A DNA stretch of 14,526 nucleotides from contig CALYZR010000003.1 of the NCBI GenBank assembly GCA_945610215.1, positions 1 to 14,526 on the forward strand, given 5' to 3'. Position 1 is the first letter of the stretch; each line of letters starts with the position of its first letter. Both the position numbers and the translations under genes were made by a program. The notes under the pieces are model-generated. The model was not told the origin of the DNA. It saw nothing but the letters and a program-made list of their open reading frames with translations, and did not search any database. This DNA comes from an uncultured Clostridium sp. (GTDB lineage Bacteria > Bacillota > Clostridia > TANB77 > CAG-508). Of this stretch, positions 1 through 6,037 are shown in pieces.

Positions 1-778
1 GTGCTTTTGTTTTTGCTATTTCTGGAATTATTGCTGCATCAAATTGCATTTCTCCGTCAATAGCTAGATCTGGTGCTTTTTCTTTTGCAAGTTCTGTTGC
101 TATTCTTACTTTGTCAACCTCTTCTGCTTTTGCACTTCCTTTTGTAGAATATGAAAGCATTGCTACTTTTGGTTCTTTTCCTAATATTTGTTTAAAACTT
201 TTTGCTGTTGATATTGCTATTTCTGACAATTCTTCTGAATTTGGATTTTGGTTTAGTCCACAATCTGCAAAAACAAATACTCCATTTTCTCCATATTCGC
301 AATTAGGAACCACCATTACAGAAAATGTAGAAACTAATTTTGTTCCTGGTGCTGTTTTTAAAATTTGTAATGCTGGTCTTAATGTGTCTGCTGTTGAATG
401 GGCTGCTCCAGAAACTAATACATCTGCTTTTCCTTTTTTTATCATCATCATTCCGAAAAATACAGGTTCTTTCATTAATTCTTCTGATTTTTCCATTGTC
501 ATACCCTTATGTTTTCTTAATTCATAAAAAGTTTCTACAAACTCTTTATAGTCTTCTGAAAGACTTGGGTCTATTATTTGTGCTTTTGATATGTCAAAAT
601 CATTTTCGTTTGCTATTTTTAAAACTTCTTCTTTATTACCTACTAATACTATATCACAAAAATCTTCTTTTGAAATTAAATCTACTGCTTTTAATGTTCT
701 AATATCTGTTGCTTCTGGTAACACTATTGTTTTTCTTTCTTTTTTTGCTCTTTTTATTATATCATCTAAAAAAGCCAT
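1..778 (-). CDS. pta: Phosphate acetyltransferase, 3' end cut by window edge
   Basis: Interconverts acetyl-CoA plus phosphate and acetyl phosphate plus CoA in the cytoplasm; with acetate kinase this yields ATP from acetyl-CoA in fermenters. The frame is open from the ATG at 776-778 to the left edge, giving 259 codons; the family is usually about 330 residues, so roughly the last 70 lie outside. The translation begins MAFLDDIIKRAKKERKTIVLPEA. Typical Pta segments are SGAAHSTADTLRPALQI (residues 123-139), SYSTKGSA (209-216) and DGEMQFDAA (241-249). An AGGAGG ribosome binding site lies 7-8 bases upstream. A near-consensus promoter at 812-840 serves it, divergent from the pseudouridine synthase gene. 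Phosphate butyryltransferase is a related alternative, but the Ala-His-Ser-Thr-Ala-Asp and Asp-Gly-Glu-Met-Gln-Phe-Asp blocks fit Pta better. Confidence 0.93.
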   Translation of the reverse strand, partial: MAFLDDIIKRAKKERKTIVLPEATDIRTLKAVDLISKEDFCDIVLVGNKEEVLKIANENDFDISKAQIIDPSLSEDYKEFVETFYELRKHKGMTMEKSEELMKEPVFFGMMMIKKGKADVLVSGAAHSTADTLRPALQILKTAPGTKLVSTFSVMVVPNCEYGENGVFVFADCGLNQNPNSEELSEIAISTAKSFKQILGKEPKVAMLSYSTKGSAKAEEVDKVRIATELAKEKAPDLAIDGEMQFDAAIIPEIAKTKA

Positions 779-811
779 TTATATTCCTCCTTGTTTTTAA
801 CATACCTAAAT

Positions 812-840
812 ATTATATAAAGAAATTATGAAAAGTACAA
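812..840 (-). promoter_or_regulatory. Promoter of pta
   Basis: Read on the minus strand: TTGTAC (835-840), a 17-base spacer, then TATAAT (812-817). The -10 box is perfect and the -35 box matches 4 of 6. It lies about 35 bases before the pta start codon, leaving a short leader that carries the AGGAGG site. Seen by eye; the activity is inferred. Confidence 0.75.
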
Positions 841-875
841 GATTTTTTGATAATTTTGTGCATTTATTTTATTCT

Positions 876-904
876 TTGCAATTGTCCAATCTGCTATATA
901 TTAT
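876..904 (+). promoter_or_regulatory. Possible upstream second promoter of the rluA-type gene
   Basis: TTGCAA (876-881), a 17-base spacer and TATTAT (899-904) on the plus strand, about 120 bases before the start codon at 1025. If used it would give a long AT-rich leader. It is weaker than the promoter at 979-1007, and in sequence this AT-rich it could be chance. Confidence 0.35.
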
Positions 905-961
905 AGTGTTAATCTATTCATAATTACTGTTGGTTGCAATGTCTTTTATTCTGTTTACAAA

Positions 962-977
962 GCAAATTACAATTTAT
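962..977. repeat. Copy of the 7048-7162 element's terminal motif
   Basis: CAAATTACAATTTAT (963-977) is identical over 15 bases to 7148-7162, the right end of the element between plsY and gpsA. It is a palindrome (AAATT-AC-AATTT) directly next to the -35 box of the rluA-type gene. No GGGACAGTCCC core is found here, so it is either a remnant end, a shared protein-binding site, or a coincidence in AT-rich DNA. Confidence 0.4.
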
Positions 978-978
978 A

Positions 979-1007
979 TTGATTTTGCTAACTATAAATT
1001 ATATAAT
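979..1007 (+). promoter_or_regulatory. Promoter of the rluA-type gene
   Basis: TTGATT (979-984), a 17-base spacer and a perfect TATAAT (1002-1007). Transcription would begin near 1014, about 11 bases before the ATG at 1025, so the leader is extremely short and the weak TTGAGG ribosome binding site (1012-1017) would lie at the very 5' end of the message. A palindromic motif (963-977) that also forms the ends of the element at 7048-7162 abuts the -35 box. Confidence 0.7.
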
Positions 1008-1024
1008 TGCTTTGAGGTTTTTAT

Positions 1025-1909
1025 ATGAATTTAGAATATACAGTTAATGACTTGTCTTTGTATAAAACTGTTAGACAAGTTTTAAAAATTGAATTTAATA
1101 TGTCAAATAGATTAATTACAAAACTTAAAGCAAATAAATGTATTTTATTAAATGGTAGTGCAACTTATATTGATAAACTTCTTTCTATTAATGATATTGT
1201 TTCTTGTGATTTAAATTTTGAAGAATATTCTGATAATATAGTTTCTACTAAAATGGATTTAAATATTATTTATGAAGATGATAGTTTTTTGGTTGTAAAT
1301 AAAGGTCCTAACATCACTGTACATCCTTCTATTTTGCATTATGAAGATAGTTTGTCAAATGGAGTAAAATATTATTTTGAATCCATAGGTTTAAATAAAA
1401 AAATTAGACCTGTAAATAGACTTGATAAAGATACTTCTGGTTTAATTATATTTGCAAAAAATGAATATATTCAAGAATGCTTAATACAGCAAATGCAAAA
1501 AAATACTTTTTATAAAGAATATCTGGCTTTGCTTTGTGGTAATCTTGAAAGCACTGCTGGAAAAATCGAAGCCCCAATTGCAAGAAAGGAAAATAGTATA
1601 ATAGAAAGATGTATAAATTCTGATGGTGCTTATTCTCTTACTTATTATGAACTAATAAAGAACTACCATGATTTTTGTTTAGTAAAATTTATTCTAAAAA
1701 CTGGTAGAACTCATCAAATTAGAGTTCATTGTAGCTATATTGGTCATCCTATTTTAGGTGATACTTTATATGGAAATTCTTCTAATTTAATTAATAGGCA
1801 AGCTTTGCACTGTAATAAGTTGTGTTTTTCTCACCCTATTACAAAAAAAGAATTGAAGTTTGAAGCTCCAATTCCTTTTGACATGCAATCTTTAATTAAT
1901 TTATCTTAA
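1025..1909 (+). CDS. RluA-family rRNA/tRNA pseudouridine synthase
   Basis: Isomerises uridine to pseudouridine in structured RNA, probably 23S rRNA; the exact target cannot be read from sequence. The 294-residue length is normal for the RluA/RluC/RluD group. Residues about 14-62 look like an S4-type RNA-binding domain. The catalytic block is RLDKDTSG (132-139) with D134 as the expected nucleophile, followed by TGRTHQIRVH (226-235) and HPILGDTLYG (241-250). The residue before RLD is Asn (131), where many family members have His. It is the only sizeable plus-strand gene in this half, has its own promoter (979-1007) and a very short leader, and ends within the 3' end of the opposing gene, overlapping it by 9 bases. 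RluD-like is the best general label; the subfamily (RluC, RluD, YjbO-like) is undecided. Confidence 0.9.
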   Translation: MNLEYTVNDLSLYKTVRQVLKIEFNMSNRLITKLKANKCILLNGSATYIDKLLSINDIVSCDLNFEEYSDNIVSTKMDLNIIYEDDSFLVVNKGPNITVHPSILHYEDSLSNGVKYYFESIGLNKKIRPVNRLDKDTSGLIIFAKNEYIQECLIQQMQKNTFYKEYLALLCGNLESTAGKIEAPIARKENSIIERCINSDGAYSLTYYELIKNYHDFCLVKFILKTGRTHQIRVHCSYIGHPILGDTLYGNSSNLINRQALHCNKLCFSHPITKKELKFEAPIPFDMQSLINLS

Positions 1910-3298
1910 ATAATCTAATACTTCTGTATTAGGCTTTTTTTTAATTTCTGCCTTCTTTTTTCGATTAAACTCTGGTGATGCAGGCATATATATACTAGAA
2001 ATATCTGAGTATTTTTGATTAATCTCTTTTTTGAATTCTGGTAATTTTCTGTCCCCAATTTTCTTTAACCAATCTTCTAACATATCTTTATTTAATTGCA
2101 TTGTTGTTGGTCCTACAAAATTAGGATTGTTTATTCCTAGCAATACAAATTCATCATCCTCTGCAATTTTTCCCCATTTCTTTATTACCATATTATTTGA
2201 TTTTATATCTTGAATAATTGCACTTTGCATTGCAATTATATTTGTTAATATGTTTCCTAATGCTCCTGTTTCTATCCTTATTTGTTTTAATTCTTCTTCT
2301 AAATTTCCTTCTGATAATCCTTCTTCTTTTAGAAATTTATTATATTCTTTTTGTAATTCTTCTGGTATTTCTTCTCCCGGCTTTATTGTGTCTCTTATTA
2401 ACATAATCATCCTAGCTTTTTGTATTGCTGGAGTTATTCTTCTCATATCCATTTTATCTATATCTTCTTCATTTCCATCTATAAATTCTTGCCATAAATC
2501 CAAATTATCTACTATATCTAATCCAGTATAAATTTCTTGCATATTTTGAAAAAATTTACTCTGCCAAAAAGCACTAAATAAATTTACATCTTCTACACTC
2601 ATAGTTTTAAAAAACTTTTTATCCAATACATCATATAACCCAATTTCATCTGTATCTTTAGAAAAATCATCAGTTAATCCTACTTTTTTTGCAAAATCTA
2701 GACTCCCAACATCTTCTCCTTCTAATACTGCATTAGCCTTAGCAATATATTCATCTGTTATTCCATAAGTCTCTAAACCACTAAACACTGCTTCTAGTAC
2801 TTTTTTTTGCTCATCTTTTATTTCTGCCTCTGTCATTCCTTTTCCATTATGTAATGCAGTTGATATATCTTTATTGTCTCTTATTTTGCAAGACCTAATA
2901 ACATTTCTTACTAAACTTAATTTAACTTTTTCCATGTCCATTGATGTATGTAATTCTTCTCTAGGATTCTCATCTTCTAATTCTTTTGCTTGATTTAGTA
3001 ATTTATTAAACTTTGCATTATCACGTTTTTCCATTTTTAGTAGCTCTTTTACTGTTCTATACTTTGTTGCAAGATCATAAACTTTAAGTCCATTTTTAGG
3101 TACTGCAAAAAGGCTTTTTTGTAATTCTCTTAAAGCTTCTTCTCTAATTTCTTCTATACTTAAGCCTTCACTTTTATAGTCTCCTGCCAATTCCTTTAAA
3201 TGTTTTTGTGCTCTTTTTAAAGCATCTTTAATAGCCTCTTCATCATATTTTTTATTTCTTATCTCTTCTATTCTTTCATCTATATTTATATTTTCCAT
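1901..3298 (-). CDS. Uncharacterised 465-residue charged, helical protein
   Basis: I do not recognise the family. The ATG at 3296-3298 is preferred because GGAGG lies 5 bases upstream; an in-frame TTG at 3308-3310 sits on the upstream side of that site and would add four residues, which is unlikely. The product is 465 residues, rich in Glu, Lys and Asp, with no signal peptide, membrane segment or cysteine cluster, so it is probably cytoplasmic. The N-terminal third is largely amphipathic helix with coiled-coil character. The C-terminal part has a run of mixed hydrophobic helices, a Pro-rich stretch (PNFVGPTTMQLNK) and a basic tail (FNRKKKAEIKKKP). The gene is transcribed alone, convergent with the rluA-type gene (9-base overlap), and its last codons encode that gene's terminator on the other strand. 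No enzyme motif is visible, so no function is assigned. Confidence 0.8.
   Translation of the reverse strand: MENINIDERIEEIRNKKYDEEAIKDALKRAQKHLKELAGDYKSEGLSIEEIREEALRELQKSLFAVPKNGLKVYDLATKYRTVKELLKMEKRDNAKFNKLLNQAKELEDENPREELHTSMDMEKVKLSLVRNVIRSCKIRDNKDISTALHNGKGMTEAEIKDEQKKVLEAVFSGLETYGITDEYIAKANAVLEGEDVGSLDFAKKVGLTDDFSKDTDEIGLYDVLDKKFFKTMSVEDVNLFSAFWQSKFFQNMQEIYTGLDIVDNLDLWQEFIDGNEEDIDKMDMRRITPAIQKARMIMLIRDTIKPGEEIPEELQKEYNKFLKEEGLSEGNLEEELKQIRIETGALGNILTNIIAMQSAIIQDIKSNNMVIKKWGKIAEDDEFVLLGINNPNFVGPTTMQLNKDMLEDWLKKIGDRKLPEFKKEINQKYSDISSIYMPASPEFNRKKKAEIKKKPNTEVLDYLR
1914..1942 (+). terminator. Rho-independent terminator of the rluA-type gene
   Basis: Perfect 7-bp stem CTAATAC (1915-1921) / GTATTAG (1926-1932) with a TTCT loop, followed by GC and a run of eight T (1935-1942). 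It starts 5 bases after the TAA stop at 1907-1909 and lies entirely inside the last codons of the convergent gene on the other strand. Confidence 0.85.
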
Positions 3299-3328
3299 AC
3301 TTTCCTCCAAAACATAAATCTACATAAT

Positions 3329-3357
3329 ATTTTAACATAAATTTAATGTTTTTTCCA
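3329..3357 (-). promoter_or_regulatory. Possible promoter of the 465-residue gene
   Basis: Minus strand: TGGAAA (3352-3357), a 17-base spacer and TAAAAT (3329-3334), about 30 bases before the ATG at 3298. The -35 box matches only 4 of 6. It follows the terminator at 3391-3427, where a new promoter is expected. Confidence 0.45.
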
Positions 3358-3390
3358 TACTTTCTTTAAAATATTTCTAATTTTTTACAA

Positions 3391-3427
3391 AAAAGGAAAA
3401 AGAGCAAGGATTTTTTCTCCTTACTCT
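3391..3427 (-). terminator. Terminator of the small membrane-protein gene
   Basis: On the minus strand, a 10-bp stem (3418-3427 with 3401-3410, one G-T wobble) around a short A-rich loop, followed by TTTTTCCTTTTTT. The TAA stop of the membrane-protein gene (3421-3423) lies inside the stem's 5' arm, so coding and termination signals are merged. Confidence 0.85.
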
Positions 3428-3717
3428 TCTTTCTTTTGGTCTTCATTAGCGTTTTCTTCATTGACTTCAAATATATACCAAGCTCTACTATCCCAGCTTT
3501 TCCAAAGCCAATATAGTCCTACTAATGTAAAAATAGCAATAATTCCTTTGCCATTATAGAATAAAGGCATTATCATAAAAATTATTGAATTTACATAAGC
3601 ACAAACTTGTTCTACCCGAAGCCAACCTCTTGAAAGGCCTAATTGATTTAATAGTATTTCAGAAATCTCATAAACAACTGTTGCGATGACCATAATTATA
3701 ATCAAAGCTTTTAGCAT
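3421..3717 (-). CDS. Small membrane protein, three predicted helices
   Basis: A 98-residue protein of unknown family. Hydrophobic segments lie at about residues 3-23, 36-54 and 57-73, separated by very short loops, and the tail (about 80-98) is acidic and polar (EVNEENANEDQKKEE), presumably exposed on one face of the membrane. A Trp-rich patch (GLYWLWKSWDSRAWY, 67-81) follows the third helix. GGAGG lies 8 bases before the ATG. The gene has a near-consensus promoter (3752-3780) and its own terminator, so it is monocistronic, though transcripts leaving rnpB just upstream could also reach it. No motif indicates a transporter, holin or toxin; nothing more specific can be said. Confidence 0.75.
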   Translation of the reverse strand: MLKALIIIMVIATVVYEISEILLNQLGLSRGWLRVEQVCAYVNSIIFMIMPLFYNGKGIIAIFTLVGLYWLWKSWDSRAWYIFEVNEENANEDQKKEE

Positions 3718-3751
3718 AAATTTAACCTCCTATTAGATTATTTTCCTTATT

Positions 3752-3780
3752 ATTCTATCATTGTTTAACATAATATTCAA
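3752..3780 (-). promoter_or_regulatory. Promoter of the small membrane-protein gene
   Basis: Minus strand: TTGAAT (3775-3780), a 17-base spacer and TAGAAT (3752-3757), about 35 bases before the ATG at 3717. It begins only 26 bases after the 3' end of rnpB. Confidence 0.65.
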
Positions 3781-3806
3781 GTCTTAATATTTTTTTATTA
3801 TTAATT

Positions 3807-4187
3807 ATAGAGTAAATCTATAAGCCGGGTTCTGTTAAAAACAGTCATTTATCTAGAATATATATTACTATATATTTCAAGCCACCAGTTTAAGAAGCTG
3901 ACGAGCAGTCTTAACCTTCTTATATTTAGGTGTTGCTCCAAATGGGGTTTGCATTGACCAAATATGTCACCATATTTGCGGTAAGCTCTTACCTCACCTT
4001 TTCACCCTTACCACATTTCCTGAAAAATTAGCTTTGCAGGATCACTATGCATGGCGGTTATTTTCTGTTGCACTTTCCTTAAGGTCACCCTCACTGGACG
4101 TTATCCAGCATTATTGCTCTATGGAGCCCGGACTTTCCTCATGTAGGGCCTTGCGACATCTACACGCGACTGTTCAATTTACTCTAT
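3807..4187 (-). ncRNA. rnpB: RNase P RNA
   Basis: Catalytic RNA that matures tRNA 5' ends together with the RnpA protein. On the minus strand the conserved 5' core GAGGAAAGTCCGGGCTCC (4123-4140) and the 3' core ACAGAACCCGGCTTAT (3820-3835) are intact; together they form helix P4. The ends pair as P1: ATAGAGTAAAT (4177-4187) with ATTTACTCTAT (3807-3817), a perfect 11-bp helix that sets the boundaries. The interior contains the usual TCCAGTGAGGGTGACC region, GTGCAACAGAAAATAACCGCC, and a GGTAAG...CTTACC helix. The length of about 381 bases is normal. The overall layout suggests ancestral type A, as in most Clostridia, but I did not fold it fully. It has its own promoter, whose predicted start falls exactly at 4187. 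No rho-independent terminator is visible after it. Confidence 0.97.
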
Positions 4188-4192
4188 TATTT

Positions 4193-4221
4193 ATTTTAAC
4201 CTGTTTTTTGCTTAAAGTCAA
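4193..4221 (-). promoter_or_regulatory. Promoter of rnpB
   Basis: Minus strand: TTGACT (4216-4221), a 17-base spacer and TAAAAT (4193-4198). Transcription would start about 7 bases downstream, at 4187 or so, matching the 5' end of the P1 helix. The -35 box lies 4 bases beyond the stop codon (4225-4227) of the lipoprotein gene. Confidence 0.85.
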
Positions 4222-4224
4222 TAA

Positions 4225-5121
4225 TTACAAAGTATTTATGCTTTCTAATAAATTTTTATATTTTATATAAAATATCTCTTTGTCTTGTAAATACAAAGAA
4301 TTCTGCATTTCTTTTATTAACACATATGTTTTGTTAATTTTGTATTCATTTTTTTGGGCAAATTCCATATCATTTACAATATTTTTGAATGTTTTTTCAC
4401 ATTCATTTATATTTGTTTGAATTTCATTCCAATTACCTTGTTCTACAAATGAATATGCATTTATTAAAAATGATTTTGTTTGTTTTATATTCTGCATACT
4501 ATTTTCTGCTGATATTGCTTTTTCATAAATTGGTATATATGAATACATTTTTGCAATATTACTTAATGAATCTATTTTATTTTCATTTTTTATACTTATT
4601 ATTGAATTATTTAATATTTCACTAAATGCAACAATATCGTCATTGCTAACATTTAAACTATACAAATCTAATAATATTACACTCCATGTTTGGTTTATAT
4701 TTTCTATCTCATATTTTATTGCTTTCCAGTCAATATCATCTTGATTAGAATCCAATATGGCATTTTTTTCCATTTTAGTTGTATTTATATTATTATTTTC
4801 TGAGTTTTGACTACTTTGAGATTGCCCTGAACTTTCTTCCCCTGTTTGACCTGTTGCTGTTTCTTGGCTCCCTCCTGTATTTCCAGTCGACATTTTTTTT
4901 GACTTTTCTTCTACCTCCACACTTTCGGAAGTGATTTTATAGTTTTCAAGGCTAATATTATTTAAATTATTTGCCATGCTAATTATATGTGTATCTAAGT
5001 AATTTAATTCTTCATTTACTTTATCTTTTAAATTTTCTTTATCATCATTCTTAGAACATCCAGTCATTGTTATTATAGAGATTATTGTAAAAACCACAAA
5101 AATATTTTTAATTTTTTTCAC
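4225..5121 (-). CDS. Putative lipoprotein of unknown function
   Basis: Product of about 298 residues if translation starts at the GTG at 5119-5121; an in-frame TTG at 5146-5148 would add nine residues. GTG is preferred because it gives a classical lipoprotein signal: two Lys, a hydrophobic core, then MTGC with the lipidated Cys at residue 22. Met at the -3 position of the lipobox is less usual. A low-complexity linker rich in Ser, Gly, Gln, Thr and Asn (about 77-115) separates a short N-terminal helical part from a C-terminal helical region of about 180 residues that looks like a helical bundle. The mature protein should be anchored to the outer face of the membrane. No catalytic motif is seen and I do not recognise the family. 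The gene is single, directly upstream of rnpB, and no convincing promoter or strong ribosome binding site is visible. Confidence 0.75.
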   Translation of the reverse strand: MKKIKNIFVVFTIISIITMTGCSKNDDKENLKDKVNEELNYLDTHIISMANNLNNISLENYKITSESVEVEEKSKKMSTGNTGGSQETATGQTGEESSGQSQSSQNSENNNINTTKMEKNAILDSNQDDIDWKAIKYEIENINQTWSVILLDLYSLNVSNDDIVAFSEILNNSIISIKNENKIDSLSNIAKMYSYIPIYEKAISAENSMQNIKQTKSFLINAYSFVEQGNWNEIQTNINECEKTFKNIVNDMEFAQKNEYKINKTYVLIKEMQNSLYLQDKEIFYIKYKNLLESINTL

Positions 5122-5218
5122 ATATATCACCAAGCATATTATTTCCAATAATTTTGTGATTATTCTTTTAATACTTTGGTAAAACTAATTTTAAATAAAT
5201 TTTTAAGGAGTTTAAAAA

Positions 5219-5500
5219 TTGAATGCAGTTGTTAGTTTGTATAGCGAAACCAAGCAGGAAATAGCTAATTTTTTAAAAAGTTTTAATGATATTAATCTTG
5301 ATGATAATAATATTTTAGAATGGAAAAAAGAATTTGAAAATCCTATAGAAATTGCTGATATTATAGGTGTTTTTATAGATAATAATGAAAAATTTAAAAT
5401 TAATATGTGGATTAGCTTAGATAAAGGTTTCTTTTTAAATGTTACTGAGCATAATGCAGACCAAATAATAAGATACCTTTTTGAAAGGTATCCTTATTAA
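5219..5500 (+). CDS. Uncharacterised 93-residue protein with TTG start
   Basis: Small acidic protein with no membrane segment or cysteine motif; family not recognised. TTG at 5219-5221 is chosen because AAGGAG (5205-5210) lies 8 bases upstream and no in-frame ATG occurs before residue 63. The sequence reads as an N-terminal helix, a possible beta-sheet middle (ADIIGVFID, INMWISLDKGFFLNVT) and a C-terminal helix (HNADQIIRYLFERYPY), compatible with a small alpha/beta fold. It diverges from the lipoprotein gene and converges with the zinc-ribbon gene, 23 bases away. A strong hairpin overlaps its last codons. Its base composition matches its neighbours. The start site and ordered amino-acid pattern argue that it is real, but it could be specific to a narrow lineage. 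Confidence 0.7.
   Translation: MNAVVSLYSETKQEIANFLKSFNDINLDDNNILEWKKEFENPIEIADIIGVFIDNNEKFKINMWISLDKGFFLNVTEHNADQIIRYLFERYPY
5472..5492. terminator. Shared hairpin between convergent genes
   Basis: Perfect 9-bp inverted repeat GATACCTTT (5472-5480) / AAAGGTATC (5484-5492) with a 3-base loop. It lies in the last codons of the plus-strand 93-residue gene and about 30 bases past the end of the minus-strand zinc-ribbon gene. On the minus strand it is followed by TTATTATTT, a passable U-rich tail; on the plus strand the tail (CTTATT) is weaker. Probably a bidirectional terminator. Confidence 0.6.
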
Positions 5501-5523
5501 TCTAATAGCAAAGTTTAATTTAC

Positions 5524-5985
5524 TTATTTATTATTTTTTTCCTCTAATTTCTCTTTTATTTCTTCTGCTTCTACTTCTTTTTCTGGCTTTATTTCAGCTT
5601 CTTCTAGCTTTTCTTCTGCTTTTTCTAATACTGTTTCTTCTGCTGTTTGTCTTTCTCCACATTTAGGACAAAATTGTGCTTCTTTATCTATTTCTGCATA
5701 ACATTTTGAGCAAACTTTCTTTTGATTTAATGTTAATATCTCTTTTCTTGCTTCTTCAATTTCTTTACATAGTTCGTCCAGTTTAGCACATTCTTGTGCA
5801 AGTTCTTCTTTTATAACTATCTCTTCTTCTCTTACATGTTTTTCATATACTTTTTTTCCTATTTCTTCGTATAAGTCGCTTACCTTTCCTTTGTTTTCGT
5901 TAATTTTCATTTTTAGTTTTGTTTCTTTTGTTATTTTACTTGTTGCTTCTGATGTTTTTTTACCTAAATCATTAAAAAATCCCAT
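5524..5985 (-). CDS. Coiled-coil protein with a zinc ribbon
   Basis: A 153-residue protein. Residues about 20-88 form a Lys/Glu-rich helical region, probably a coiled coil. They are followed by a four-cysteine zinc ribbon, CSKC (C92, C95) and CPKC (C106, C109), and then a Glu/Lys-rich tail (about 115-153) that is again helical and very acidic. The zinc-ribbon pattern matches the short zinc-ribbon domains common in small Bacillota proteins of unknown role; the exact function is not known to me. There is no signal peptide or membrane helix. AAGGAGG lies about 8 bases before the ATG. It lies 52 bases downstream of gpsA with no strong terminator between them, so it could be the last gene of the der-plsY-gpsA unit. 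Confidence 0.8.
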   Translation of the reverse strand: MGFFNDLGKKTSEATSKITKETKLKMKINENKGKVSDLYEEIGKKVYEKHVREEEIVIKEELAQECAKLDELCKEIEEARKEILTLNQKKVCSKCYAEIDKEAQFCPKCGERQTAEETVLEKAEEKLEEAEIKPEKEVEAEEIKEKLEEKNNK

Positions 5986-6037
5986 TCTTATTCCTCCTTA
6001 CAATATTAATATTTTTACCATGTTTTTATATAATATT

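Noticed and set aside
3291..3365. 14-base direct repeat TTTTCCATACTTTC at 3291 and 3351
   Set aside because: The first copy is the start region of the 465-residue gene. The second, 60 bases upstream, lacks a ribosome binding site and its frame closes after 8 codons; probably chance or a small duplication.
4034..4270. 78-codon plus-strand open frame
   Set aside because: It lies antisense to the conserved RNase P RNA and has no plausible ribosome binding site.
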